Below, one piece after another: positions 34,052-46,383 of a stretch of 64,000 nt of DNA (within the stretch, counting starts at the first letter, position 1; each line of letters starts with the position of its first letter). A program made the position numbers and the translations under genes. A model generated the notes under the pieces. It was not told where the DNA came from. It saw only the letters and a list, made by a program, of their open reading frames with translations, and made no database searches. Location of the stretch: the NCBI RefSeq assembly GCF_029873635.1, contig NC_080421.1, positions 1,550,001 to 1,614,000 of the forward strand, in the 5' to 3' direction. This DNA is from Malania oleifera (taxonomy: Eukaryota > Streptophyta > Magnoliopsida > Santalales > Ximeniaceae).

Positions 34052-35713
34052 TTGGGTCTTGTTTTGTTTATTAAAACTTAAAAGGATGCTTCAATGATAT
34101 TGATTTGCAGGGGAGGAGCGACCGTGTACAATGCTGTACAAAACTAGACATTGGAATATTCCAGATTATCTTCCATGGGGTGTGCCACTAGCATATCTAT
34201 ACCTAAATCGCTTTTCAGAGCTTTTGATTCATAAGCCCAATGAAGGGTTTATATTCTCTCTCCTGGCAACAGTGCTTTCTCCTGTGGTAAATATTTTCCT
34301 CTTATTTTTTTTTTCTAATACAATTTAAATCTGTTCTTTAAATTCGTTCCTCAGAGTAAAACTAACTTACTGCAATTATTCATCAGAAATGGGCGTTTTC
34401 AAAATTTGTTGAAAGCTACATAAAATGGAAGTATCCCCTTGTGAAATTCGGAATGGTTCCAAAACATAGTTTTTCGAGAGACATTAGCACTTGTTTGATC
34501 GCAATTGTGCCAGAGGATTTCTATAACAGAGTTGAAAAGGGAAGCATCATTTTAAAGAAATGCCAGAGACTAAACTTCTGCAAAGAAGGCATTTTGATTG
34601 ATGATACAGATGCACCTTTAAAGACAGATCTGGTTATACTGGCCACCGGATTCAAGGGAGATAAAAAGCTCAAGGACATTTTTGAATCTCCAACCTTCAA
34701 GGACTACATAACTGGGTCCCCTACTTCGACAGTTCCTCTATACAGGTGTGCAGATTATTAATTTATAACATGCACACTTAACAGTGTTATCTGGGCCAAA
34801 GTTGATCTTCTTCCTTCTTCTTTTTTTTTATTGCAAAGAATATAGTTTGTATTTGGATAAACAAATGTTGATATGCATCTTCTCTCTGTGGATCATGCCT
34901 TGCACTGGGAGACTGGGTATTTTGAGCACTTGCTTATTACCTGATCTTTGGAAGCCAAAATGATTGAAATGCTTTCAGTCATTTCTTCCATAGCTGATCC
35001 AAATTGTTGAAAGATTTTACTTACTAGGTGGCCCTTATTATGAGGTGGTATAGCCTGGGGGTGATGCGCCCAAGTGCCCTACAGGTACTTGTTGACATTA
35101 CCAGTTTAAAAAATGTCTTCTTTCGATGCAGGAAAAATTACCACATTCTAGGTCAAGAATTAAATGCAAAATATTTTCTCAAGTTAGGTAAATCATTAGC
35201 AAAATCCAAGCTCAGGGTCATGTTATCATGAGCTTGTAGGGCACCCCTAGTTAATTAAGCTCAAAGGGCACTTGTTAATATTACATTTTAAAATAAAATA
35301 TTCTTTATTTAATGCCCTGTTAAGATTGCTAACGACAGTCGTAACTTAAAAGAACTTCTCTTTTCGCTAGGGAATGCATTCATCCTCGAATTCCACAACT
35401 AGTGGTCATTGGATATTCGGAGAGCCTAGCAAACTTGTACACTTCAGAAATGAGGTGTCGATGGCTAGCTGAGCTTCTAGACTGCACATTCAAGCTACCT
35501 GGCATTAAAGAGATGGAGGAAGACGTAGAAAAATGGGATGAATGCATAAAAGGATACTCTGGCGAGCATTATCGGAGGTCGTGCATTGCTTCCCTTCATA
35601 TATGGTACAATGATCAATTGTGCAGGGACATGGGATGGAAACTTAAGAGAAAGAAGGGATTCTTTGCTGAATTATTTGAGCCATATGGGCCATTGGATTA
35701 TTGTCAGTCCTAA
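32682..35713 (+). CDS. Flavin-containing monooxygenase, plant FMO1-like (5 exons)
   Basis: An FAD- and NADPH-dependent enzyme that oxygenates a nitrogen or sulphur atom of a small molecule. Its family includes Arabidopsis FMO1, which makes N-hydroxypipecolic acid in systemic immunity. Exons are 32682-33119, 33506-33743, 34111-34286, 34387-34745 and 35371-35713, all GT-AG and in frame, giving 517 residues, a normal family length. Seen: FAD-binding GIIGAGISG (residues 6-14) and GGVW; the FMO signature [11 protein letters not shown] (178-188); the NADPH-site stretch [12 protein letters not shown] (205-216); the LATGF motif (369-373). There is no N-terminal signal peptide. No break is seen, so it is probably functional. 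A decayed duplicate lies downstream. Whether it is a true FMO1 orthologue or a paralogue with another substrate cannot be told here. Confidence 0.93.
34018..34052. repeat. (TTA)n microsatellite in FMO intron 2
   Basis: About 11 units of a TAT/TTA trinucleotide, shortly before exon 3. Confidence 0.93.
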
Positions 35714-36197
35714 AGTAATTGTTGTATCCTGCCATACGTTGTTTTGAGATGTTTCATCACCGCAGTTGATTTTCAATATTATTATGACATTATTTTTTGC
35801 AAGCATTTGCACTGTGGAATGTATTGAATTTTAAAGCAAGAAAAAGTTTTATAAACATGTCAAGAATAGAGAAAGTACTCGAAAGAAATATTTTATGGAT
35901 ATTATTAGATGTAACATATTGAATGCCAAACAAATTCATTAGAGCTGTATCCATACTTTTATCTTTAAAAATGAGTTAAAAAGGTACAACAAGTGACGTC
36001 AATCTCTTGAACACTAAAATTAATAAATACTGTGTGATGTCAAAAGCTGTAAAATGTGAACTTATATGTATTTTGTAGTCTGACATGAGCTATTGACGAT
36101 CCATGCTCTCCATAAAATCTTCAATTCGTTGTCTTGAGTCATTGGAGCCTTGGGCTTCACTATATGCAAGTCCAACAAGCATGTGGAGCTCACCATT
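35714..36197. other. FMO 3' UTR and downstream spacer
   Basis: AT-rich sequence after the FMO stop. No further gene is seen. Confidence 0.5.
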
Positions 36198-36877
36198 TAT
36201 TAGCAACGGAGGAATCCATGGATTGCCTTAATACATATGGATGAGTACTAATTTGACTCAGTAGGACAAAAGTTTAAATCTATTAGGTATTGGGTTCAAC
36301 CATATATAAAAGTACCCATCTTCTCTCATATTTTTTTAATGTGGGACAAATTCACAAGTGGAATCCTCAAAAATCTCCCCCTCACTTGTTAGTTCTAACT
36401 GTTCCCCCTTGAACGAAAATTGTTTCCCTCATGGGAGCAAACTCAATTCTCTAATAGTCGTTCAAGTGGGCCTTATTACTGCACCTTATGTGCCTTGGAT
36501 TGCATTCTACGTGTCTCCAAACCAATCCTACCTCCCATGTCTTGATTCTATTTAGATCCATCTTTCGGGCTTAGATGATCTTTAGTAGCCTCGGTCACAA
36601 ACTTGGTCTTTCAACTATTAGCATTTTAGGAGAATTAACTTCATGCCTTGACTTTTACGATGTTTGCTTGCCCAGAGTTACGTATCGTAGACTCTGATAC
36701 CATTTGTTAGCACTGGAAGAGTCCATAGGTTGCCTTAATACAGAAGGGTGAGTACCAACTTGATCAAATAGGTCAAAAGATTAAGCCTATTGGGTCTTGG
36801 GCTCAATCATATATATAAGCACCCATCTTCTACTATATTTTTCTAATATGGGAGCAAACTCACAAGTGAAATTCTCA
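36198..36877 (-). mobile_element. TRIM-like miniature LTR element
   Basis: Two direct repeats of ~172 bases (36198-36369 and 36705-36877) share words such as ggttgccttaatac (variant ggattgccttaatac) and cacaagtg, and end in ctca. Between them lie only ~335 bases. Next to the right repeat is ctctgataccat, complementary to a Met-tRNA primer site. Next to the left repeat is a pyrimidine run that reads as a polypurine tract on the minus strand. This is the layout of terminal-repeat retrotransposons in miniature. There is no coding capacity and I found no target duplication. Confidence 0.6.
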
Positions 36878-37079
36878 ATAATATAATTGTCAGGTTCCCC
36901 CTTACATAGAGGGAACATGCCAACATGAGCATATCATGTCATCAATCACACCCACCGCAACCAAACATCTCACATGATTATAACTAGCATCTAAAATACT
37001 CAACGCATCCAGAGAGGATTAGCTATAAGATTAGCTGAAACAGAAGCAAGATTAGCTAGAGAAGAAGGGGATATTTGCA

Positions 37080-39087
37080 TTTAAAAGGAGGAGAGGCATG
37101 CTAGAGATTGCAGAGAAGTGAGCATAATACAAAAGAGTGAGCACAAGTTGAGTGTATCCATACTCTTGAATTAGAGAAGTGGGGAGGTAGCAGTCACTTT
37201 TTATCATACGATCGATGGTCAAACGGTCTCCGATCAGCCTAATTTTTCAGTATATTGTAGACAATACTGTGGGCTACTACTTTAGTGGTTCCAATCTTTG
37301 TGTATTTCTCTCTGTTTGTGAAGATTTGGTGAGACCCTTCATGTACCTTGTTGCATTTTCACCACTTGGATAAAAGTGGTAGATTTGGTTGTTGTACTCC
37401 TTAATACATAGTAGATTTTGTCTGGACTAAAAGTACTGTGGTTTTTTACCCATTTTGGGGTTTTCTACGTAAAAATTCGGTGTCTTCTTTAAACTTAGTT
37501 GCTATCAAATTTTTACCATCATTTACTATACGGTAAAATTTTGCCATTGATATTTATTATCGCCTAATTGGTTAATACTAGTGATTTAATTTCTCCATTT
37601 GTTGCATAAGGAGGAAAAAAATATATTTTGAACAAATTTTCCCAACATTCTGGTATCAAAGCTTGGTTACATTAATTGTGTAATTCTTGTGCAATTAAAA
37701 TAAAGGAAACCAGTAGCACTATGTTTAAATTGACAACGACAAATTATTCAATTTGGAAGCCCATAATGGAAGACATTATATTTTGCAAAGACCTGTATGA
37801 TCCAGTTGAGTGAGATAAGGCAAAACCAGCAGAGAAAACAAATAGAGAATGGGAAAGGGCAAACAGAAAAAAAGTTGGTCTTATTAGGTAGTGGATTGAC
37901 AATAGTGTGTTTCACCACATGGCTAATGAAACAAATGCATATGAATTATGGAAGAAACTAAAGACCTTATATGCTAGAAAAACCTCTAAAAACAAGGCAT
38001 GTCTTATTAAAAGATTGGGCAATTTGAGATATAAAGAAGGCAGCAGCATGTCAGAGCATCTAAATATTTTTCAGGATATTATTAATCCGCTCACCAATAT
38101 GAAAATTAATTTAGATGATGAGTTGCAAGCGTGTTTGCTATTGGGAACCTTGCTAGATAGCTTGGATGCACTAGTTGTGGCCTTAAATAATTTAGCAGGT
38201 CAGATCGACGTGAACACTGTAAAGGAGAGTCTTTTCAATGGAGAGACTAGAAGAAAGGACCAAAATATTACCTCATAGCCCAAGACACTTGTATTCGAAA
38301 GGCAAAAGAGAAGCATAAGCCGAAATTTTCAAAATCCTGACCGACAGAGCCACTTAAGGGGAGATCCAAATCTAGATTCAAATAGAACATTAAGTGCTAT
38401 CATTGTGGCATCAAAGGGCACATCAAGAAGGATTGTAGAAAATTTAAAAGGGAAAAATCCAAAGAACGAGGCACAAACAAGGATGAAAATAAAGACAGAA
38501 CAGGCATCGCAACTACCACTATTGACGGTGATGGTTTAATTATTTGTGATGATGCTAGTATTGCTTACCAAGATTGCACTTGAATTGTTGATTTAGGTGC
38601 TTCATTCCACATCACTTCACAATGTGATCTATTCACCTCCTATACTTGCGGTGATTATGACTGTGTAAGGATGTGAAATCACGAGGCATCAAAGATTACT
38701 GGCATTAGAGACATCTAGCGGGAGACAGATATTGGTTGTAATATTCTTTTGAAAAAGGTCAATGTCCCTGACATCAGACTTCAGTTAATTTCTATTGGTG
38801 CTCTTGATGATGATGGGTATCATAACCACTCTGGTGATGGAAAATGGAAACGTAGTAAGGGATCACTTGTGGTAGCTAGAGGTAAGAAAATAAATTCTTT
38901 GTAGACCACACAAGTCAAATTGTGCAAATGTGAAGTAGATCTAGTTGTGGACATGTCAATGGAACTTTGGCACAAGCGGCTTGGACATTTGAGTGAAAAA
39001 GGGCTAGAGACACTTGCGAGGTAGAAAATTCTTCCAATTGAAGGCATGGGGTTAAAGACATGCACTCATTGTCTGGTTGGTAAGTAA
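37080..39087 (+). mobile_element. Ty1/copia element, partial and broken
   Basis: Fossil. The end of a 5' LTR is at 37647 (cccaaca), followed by a Met-tRNA primer site at 37651-37662. Then come gag (starting near 37721, with NYSIWKPIMEDIIF), a zinc knuckle CYHCGIKGHIKKDC near 38395, a protease stretch near 38585 and the GAG-pre-integrase stretch LWHKRLGHLSEKGLE, ending with CTHCLVG. The integrase, reverse transcriptase and 3' LTR are missing, and an LTR fragment follows directly. The start of the 5' LTR is not resolved; 36878-37080 is unassigned. Several coding breaks are present, so it is old. Confidence 0.75.
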
Positions 39088-39119
39088 AATCACTTACATT
39101 TCATAAGTACACATAAAAT

Positions 39120-39715
39120 AGCACAGAACTAGAAAACTACCTCGTCAAACCGAGCCCCCTCAACCTAGAGGTACTAGGGAAACTGCAAACTCTCCATGCA
39201 ACTGTTGACAGAATCCACATACTATCTGAGATATGTGATTGCACTTTAATCCGAAAATAGCAACGGTACCGTGCTCTACTAACTGAATTTGTCTGAAGTA
39301 ATTCATCAAGGATCTGATACTGTATATACTATTACTATAATTACCCTACTGTTTTCATCATCATGTTTCCAAAAATAACCATAACACTATTAATTTGATC
39401 TGTAAATACTGTAATATTTGAATAAAATAACTATATGTCTTACTGTAATATTTGACTGTAATATCTAACTGAAATAATCTGAGTGTTATGGTTTTGGAAA
39501 ACATGACATTCTGTAATTACTGTAAAATACTGGTCTGTAAAATATCTGTCATACTTGTCTGAGAAATTTCTATTTGGTAAATATCTGTCTATATATGTAT
39601 ATACTGTAAATCATGATATTCTGGAAAACTACATAAATTCTGTATCAGGCAAATATCTATTCAGGTCACACAAATAATAAAACTCACATTTTGGGAAAAA
39701 CTGAATAATAAACTG

Positions 39716-39746
<31 letters not shown>

Positions 39747-40621
39747 CTTGATAAACCTTTTAAAATTCCTAATATAGCATATTTCTCTTACCTAACTGGC
39801 GGGGAGGCTCACCTCCAGCTTAATCCTCACGCACACAGCGTACTCTCCCCAAAATCCTAAAATAATACCCACATGCATATTTCCAGTAAATCAACTATAT
39901 TACCCCGAACCCACATACTCGTAAATTTCTAAAATATAATTTACCTGGGCTTCTAAAAACACTCACCGGGGTTCCCAACCCATATCTGTCGGGTCCCAAA
40001 ACACCATATTCCTGAAAATATAATACTCAAATTTTACTTCATAGAACTCTAGTATATTTGTAGATAATACTAAATCTAACCTTAAATGAACTGGGTAATA
40101 TTGAAAATGCTCAAATAATCCACTCACCCTGGTTTTGGGATGGTGCCCAAGTTGGCCTAACCAACGATCTACTTCAGCAGACTTGAAGAGAATCTTCCCA
40201 AGAGTAACGCGGCGGCTTCCGATCATCGAACCGGTGAAAAACGGAGCCAGAATCGTAGTGAGAATAGGAGAGGTTCAGCATTTAGAGAGAGAGAAGGTTA
40301 TTGCGCGACTTTTTGCTGAAAAATTTGATTTTTGCTTACTTATAGATCTGGATTCGTCGACAAGACACGTCATCTCATCGACGAGTCCATAAAGGGAGTT
40401 CTTTGCCGAACATAAACCCCTCGTTGACGAATTTCAGGCTGCAAAACCCCCTCTCGGTAACTTCTTGGCGACGAGACACGTGTCTATGTCGATGATCCCT
40501 AGTAGAATACTCGTCAACAAAATCCTTGCATTCGTCGACGAGACCCTATAAGCCCTTTTTGAAATTTTCCTTTCTTTCTTCTTTTATTATTTAATTACTA
40601 TAAATTCTTCGGGTCTTTACA
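39120..40621 (-). mobile_element. Truncated LTR, TGTAACGACC family, copy 5
   Basis: The right end at 40621 matches the family start read on the minus strand (tgtaaagacccgaag). TCGTCGACGA-type palindromes lie at about 40350-40545, and the stretch with ggttttgggatggtgcccaa matches the family's conserved block. The other terminus is not found, so the left limit is approximate. It is diverged from the other copies. Confidence 0.7.
39718..39742. repeat. (TA)n microsatellite
   Basis: About 12 TA units inside the truncated LTR. Confidence 0.9.
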
Positions 40622-41561
40622 CCCATGGCCCGTCTTAAATATTGCAAGAACCTCTCTTAAATTTTTAAAAATAATAGTAAATTTATTGTTAATAACTTCA
40701 ATTAAACATTGCTAATTATGTACATTAGATCAATTTCTCCCTTGCTTAAAAAAGCAAAGTGAATGACTTCAACATTTACTCTCTCTCTTTCCTTCTCTTC
40801 TCATGCTCCCATCTTCCTCATACTAGTTCCTTTGTTGGACCTCCATTTGCAGCCAACCAATGCTTAAGACCTCCATCTACTACAAAACCCATCAGGGGAA
40901 GAACCTTCCCTGAGTTTTCCCACAAATCCAACCTCATTTCCCATTTTCATTTTTCATGCAAGATATGTCTGCCATCACCCAAAATCCCATCACACATACA
41001 AGGTCAGCCCTATGATGTTAAGATCCAGTATACAAAAGTAACTGCAGGTGCCAATAAACTCAAAGTGCAAAAACGCCACAGAAGCACATAAGTGACTGGA
41101 ATTTGCCTATGGGAAATCCATTTGAAGCCTAAGTCAAAAAAAGATTAAGGAAAAGGAAAAAGAATTAGGATTCGGAGGCTGTAGGGTATGCAGACTGATA
41201 GTGCTATTTGTATAAAAATTATGGGTTTTCAAATAGTGGGAAGTAATGTAAAGGAAGGACTTGTTTCCTTTCCTCTACACAAGTTTGTTTCCTTGTTTGA
41301 GTCAGTTGAGATGTCCCTTTTTTTTTCTTGGAGGACATGTACCCATGTCAATTGCAGTATGCTTATACAGAAAGCCTCATGAGACACTGCCATAGTACAA
41401 TATCAACAAACCGCATCAGTAGTTGGGTTATGCAGAAAAATGGCCCCTCCACTCTTGGGTCATTTCCAAGTTGGTCATCATTCAATTTTTCAAGCAACTC
41501 CATTTGTATTCAAGAGGTGTCCACGGAGGTAAAGTATAGGAAAGGTATATCTAATCTTGCA
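40622..41561. other. Spacer upstream of the FMO pseudogene
   Basis: Contains an open stretch at 40759-41091 with no recognised similarity. The region just before 41562 corresponds in position to an FMO promoter but shows no clear TATA box. Confidence 0.4.
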
Positions 41562-41700
41562 ATGGAGAGGCAGGTGGTCATCATTGGGGCCGACATCAAT
41601 TGCCTCCTTTTCCTACAAGTACATTCTCTTCAAGGGTTACCAACCCACTTTCTAGTCCTAGAGCACCATATGAGGTGTCATAGGGTCTAAGTTCTCATAG
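41562..41700 (+). pseudogene. FMO pseudogene, exon 1 start
   Basis: First piece of a decayed duplicate of the FMO gene at 32682. It reads MERQVVIIGADINCLLFLQ against [19 protein letters not shown] in the intact gene; the FAD-binding glycine motif is damaged and the frame is lost within ~130 bases. The remaining pieces are 42685-42850 (exon 1 end), 53697-53905 (exon 2) and 54609-54946 (exon 5), all on the + strand and in gene order, so this was once a tandem copy. Exons 3 and 4 are not found. The pieces are now spread over 13.4 kb by insertions. As a host gene copy it is clearly non-functional. Confidence 0.8.
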
Positions 41701-42684
41701 CACACCTTGGCACTATGATGGCACCAAGTTTCACTTGGCTAAGCATAAGACAATCACACAAAATCCAATTTTTTGGTTAATTCTGCAAGTGTGTGTAAAG
41801 AAAGTATAACATAGACAAGGCAATTGTATTACAGACGCAACAACTCCCAACCTTTTTCTTATTCAAAGACAAGGATTACACACTTTAGACATGTGCAAGA
41901 ACACCAAGATGAATTCCATCTCTTGTCTTATGTCACCCACTTGTCACATTTATACAGATGATACTCCTAACTGTCTAGAGTCAGCAGTTGACAACCCCAA
42001 TTGGCTAGTTTTGTGCTAGATGTAACCAGCTTTTTCTAACAAGGCATAACTGACTATGTCTACAAATATGTGGCTAGAAACATTCTCATATGTCTACCCA
42101 TGAGTTATCTCTTTAGAGAAGTGTTCATATCGGCCCCTATAAGAAAAACTATCAAGTAACCTTCTTGCCTGGTCAACATGCCATGCCGACATTGCAACCT
42201 TTTTCATTGACACAACACACAACTTGCAGGTCAACATCTTGTGTCATGCACGATTTCTCTTCAACCATGACTTATCCCACACACAAGCAAGCACCATGTC
42301 GATGAGGCACTTGACACATACCCGAGTTAACCATTTGACCATGCCAACCATAAGCATCCATTGTGGCAACTTTATCAAAGACTATGGCCCCAACCATGTC
42401 CATTTCTGACCATATCAATACCTATGTGCTCCCTCTTTAGCAACATAGTGTCAATTCATCAAATCCCACAAGATAACCCTTGACAAGACATCCCCTACTA
42501 TTGCATTGGCATATGAGTTAACAACTCCACTTGCCTTGGCATGTCAGTGGTGATCAAATAGGAGGGCTTACGAGTATGAACCGAAACACAGAGATGACAA
42601 AGCTCCATAGGATAAGGGACTATATCAATTTTTATATTTTCATAGCCACCTTCAAAACTTACGTGATGTAGAGGTCCAAATTAG
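41701..42684. other. Unassigned insertion within FMO pseudogene exon 1
   Basis: About 1 kb separates two parts of what was one exon. It holds recurrent words such as catgccgac and accatgcc but no coding motif, terminal repeat or target duplication that I can define. It is probably a transposon remnant. Confidence 0.4.
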
Positions 42685-42850
42685 CATCAAGTTCTTCAAT
42701 ATATTCAATCATGTGCCCGTCATTTCAACTTGATCTAGCACATCATATTCAATTCCAAAGTCGCCAATGTTGCCTATGAAAGCCCCTCTAATGAAGAGAT
42801 ATCATGGAACTTCTGGGGCAGCACCGGTGAGCCCTTCAAGTTTAGGGGAT
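42685..42850 (+). pseudogene. FMO pseudogene, exon 1 end
   Basis: Matches the last third of FMO exon 1; for example attccaaagtcgccaatg against attccaaggtcgtcagca, and SWNFWGSTGEPF against [12 protein letters not shown]. In-frame stops are present upstream. Confidence 0.82.
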
Positions 42851-42879
42851 AAGAAATACTCTTCAACAAAATTGAATAA

Positions 42880-42938
<59 letters not shown>

Positions 42939-43315
42939 TTGCGTACACTATGATGACTCTCCCTTTTTTTTTTTTTTTCATAAAATTAATGGTAAAAGAG
43001 GGCGGCACCTCCTAAACTTTATTAGAAAACCTCTGACTTATGGTGGAGGAAAACTGTGGTTACAATTGATGACTCTCCCCTTGCTGAAGCCTTGAAGCCT
43101 AGTGTCACAGGCTTGACACTTCACATCATGTGAAGACCATGCGGCACTAGCTAAAATACTTTTGCTTAACTAGTCAGCTAAAGTATTTCAAGATTTACCA
43201 AAAGAACACATTCATAATAATTGAATGAAAAGTAAGCATAAACAATAAGCAAGTCATGTAAGCAAATGACAAGGAAGAGGTAAGCATTAAAGTAACGTAA
43301 TTCATTAACAGTATC
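42851..43315. other. Spacer in the FMO pseudogene with a (TA)n tract
   Basis: Lies between exon 1 remains and solo LTR copy 4. It holds a (TA)n tract of ~57 bases at 42881-42937 and a poly-T run at about 42963-42978. Nothing else is recognised. Confidence 0.6.
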
Positions 43316-44151
43316 TGCAACGACCCGAATTTAGAATGGTATTTAAATAATAAAGAAAGGGAAATTGGAAAAAGGAAGAGAAGGAAGCTGCTGAGCTTCG
43401 TTGACGAACACAGGGTTTCGTCGACGAAGGCTTTAAGAATATCATCAACGAACACAGGGGCTCGTCGATAAGAAAATACGGAGAGGGGTCTTAAGGCAAC
43501 CTGAATTTCGTCGACGAAATTTGTGAAGGGCTCGTCAACGAAATCCTTTGTTTTATATAAATGAAAATCCAGATAATTTAAGCTTCTTAAGGAAGCTAAC
43601 ACACACTCTCTCTCCCCTTCGGTCCCCTCTCCTTCTTTCGTCGATTTTGGGACAGATCTTCGTCGGATCGACAATCCGAAGTCACCATGACACTCGTGGC
43701 GGAGTTCTCTCCGAATTTGTTGGAGCGGATCATCGGTGAAAGCAAGGTGAAAACCATCCCAAATCTAGGATAAGGCTTGATACTCAATTTTTGGATTTGT
43801 GACAATTAAGAAAAGTGTTTTATGCATTAAAATATTAAAGTTTAATATTGGGAGTTTTCGTTTCCAGAGGTGTTGATTGGAAACGTTAGGAATCATCCCT
43901 AGTTGAGGTGAGGCTTTTAAGCCAAATTTGACTTAATGATAGTTAAAAGAAATGTTATATACGTTGAAATACTAAAGTTTAATTCTGTAAGTTTTCATTT
44001 TCAGGGTGTTCAGTTAGGAACCCTACGGGGGCGGGGAAGACTTTCTTAGGGGTTGTTCAGGAACCATGTAAGGGGATAAACTAAGCTAGTTTTTGTTTTT
44101 GAGAAAATGCTTATATATATACTTATCATTTGATTTATGGAAAACGTATAT

Positions 44152-44190
<39 letters not shown>

Positions 44191-44319
44191 TTATATTTGT
44201 AAAATACTGTGAAAACGATCGTATGTTGAATATGTGGAAAATTTGTTGTGGCATGAGTAAAAATGTTGTGAAATACTGTTTTTTGGGAATGTGGATGATA
44301 TGGATTTTTATGATGGAAA

Positions 44320-44608
44320 ACCAGCGTACGAGCCAAAATTTTTATGTGATTGCCGGTGTACGAGCCGCGCTATGTGACTATGACTTGCCGGTGTACGGGC
44401 TGTGTTATCTGATGTGATTTGCTGGCGTACGGGTCATGCTATGTGATGTGATTTGCCAACATACGGGTCGTGCTATGAGATGTGATTTGCCGGCGTACAG
44501 GCCGTGCTATGTGATTATGGTTTGCCAACGTACGAGCCGTGCTATGTGTAGCTAGCGTACGGGCCAAGCTATGATAAAATGTGTAATATCGGTATACGGG
44601 CCGATGAT
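44320..44608. repeat. ~33-base minisatellite in solo LTR copy 4
   Basis: Nine units built on gccggcgtacgggccgtgct, against six in copy 3. Confidence 0.9.
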
Positions 44609-45573
44609 TTTCATGATACACGTATATATGTAAAATGATAGGATTGATGTGAAAATAAATGATATGAGATATTTTTTATATCACAATTTCAGTATATGTA
44701 TATGATATCAGAACCTAGTTGGCTTGGTTTAGGCTAACACTTGTACAATACCGTTGATATGTGTCCATAGTCTTCGTGATCATGATATCTGTGTTAACGC
44801 CACTGTACGGAGTGGTATGAGATTGGATGGTCGATGTGGTTATTTTCAATAAGTGTGCTGTTATCGCCCCTGATGTACGGACCAGTCTAGGTAGACCCAT
44901 CGGACCTACAAACTAGACTACTGACTTGGTAGTAGTCGGCCAACCATTGTCAAGTCCTATCTTCGGGCCACACAACCCAATCATGTGGGGGTAATATATG
45001 ACAACAGTCAGCTAACCTATCAGGGATGTTTTATGTTATTATTATGATATGAGATAAGATATTATATTATGAAAATACAGTATGTTCTGTCATGTTTTGA
45101 TATACATATATTTTCCCAGATTTGATAAACAGTACTGAGTATGTTATATGTGATATATGTAAAACACGAATGCTCATGTTGTCACACACTAGTATTAGTT
45201 TATTTCTCTTACTGAGAGGTGTCTCACCCTAAATTTTCATTAACTTTTCAGGAGCCTCAGATAGGAAAGCAGGAAAAGCTCCGCTAATATAGAACTGTTA
45301 TCTGCCCTTGTTGGAAGGGTAAGTCTTGGTTGGGACAGTTAGATTTTTGTGGGAATAGTCCCTAGATTTATTTTTGGGATGTATATACTGAGAGATAGTG
45401 TTTGTAGTACTCTGATATATGTTATGCACTTTATGATGAGATGTATATGATTTTATACTTTCTGCTGCGTAAGCTTCTGCTGTATGTTCTGATGTATCCC
45501 TGGTACCCACGGGTTCAGGTGGATTATGAACTGCTGAGCTGGAATGTGAGATGTGTGATGATGATTTATAAAA

Positions 45574-45586
45574 AATAATAATAATG

Positions 45587-45642
<56 letters not shown>
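45574..45642. repeat. (AAT)n microsatellite
   Basis: About 22 units near the 3' end of solo LTR copy 4, in the place where copy 3 has (TA)n(TG)n. Confidence 0.95.
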
Positions 45643-45643
<1 letters not shown>

Positions 45644-45767
45644 TAAATATGTGAAAATGAGCAGGTCGTGACAGTATCTCTATATGCAACGAGTGTTGAG
45701 CAATAGGATCAAGTAGGCTAAACATGTTTACAAATACTCTTAATTTTTACAAGACTTATGAACATTC

Positions 45768-46132
45768 TGTTGTTTTTTTGTCCCACATTGGTAGAATACT
45801 TACACCTTAGTATAAAAAGTTGTTTTGAATTTTTTATATTATTTGTCCCACATTGGAGGGAAATGTTTTTTTAGACTTGAGGTTGAAGCTATATAAAGAG
45901 CTCAACTTTTCATTTGTAAAACACACCTCCAAGTTGTACTTTGTCAAGAAGTAGTGGATTGATCATCGGCGCCCGAGGATGTAAGTAATTCTATACCGAA
46001 CCTCGTAAATTTCTTGTCTTCTTCCTTTTATTGCTTTATTATTAGTTTCTGCATTACATTAATTTTCTTTTATATTCAATAGCAATAGTTGTAGTATTGG
46101 TGTTTGGCATAAGTGGGGTGCTCGACACAACA
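45768..46132 (+). repeat. 5' LTR of the 45.8-52.8 kb copia element
   Basis: 365 bases, tgttgttttt to gacacaaca. It contains a tatataaag promoter-like box near 45891. Confidence 0.93.
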
Positions 46133-46383
46133 ATTGGTATCAGAGCTAGGTTGAATAGTGTTGATACGGAGGTGTTCCTCTGTTAGGATCCTTGATTTCA
46201 CGTTTGATGCCTAAGAAAGACCTTGTCTAAGCGAGTGCCCAGAGACCATTGCAGCTCAGTCGCTCCCTGGAGGTTGGCCTGGTCAAAGTAGAATTTCATA
46301 GGATAAAACAAAGTAGACACAATTGGTACGTATTATTCATCCTAGGCCTTTTGCTTTGTTGGTTGCTATTGAATATATAGAAG

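Larger units (their letters stand above)
43316..45673 (+). mobile_element. Solo LTR, TGTAACGACC family, copy 4
   Basis: 2,358 bases from tgcaacgacccg to caggtcgtgaca, with a perfect target duplication gtatc (43311-43315 and 45674-45678). It has palindromes of the TTCGTCGACGAA type at 43397-43540, a nine-unit minisatellite at 44320-44608 and an (AAT)n tract at 45574-45642. It is closest to copy 3. It lies in the FMO pseudogene region. Confidence 0.92.

Noticed and set aside
40759-41091. 110-codon open frame upstream of the FMO pseudogene
   Set aside because: No recognised motif, low-complexity start and no splice context; not supported as a gene.
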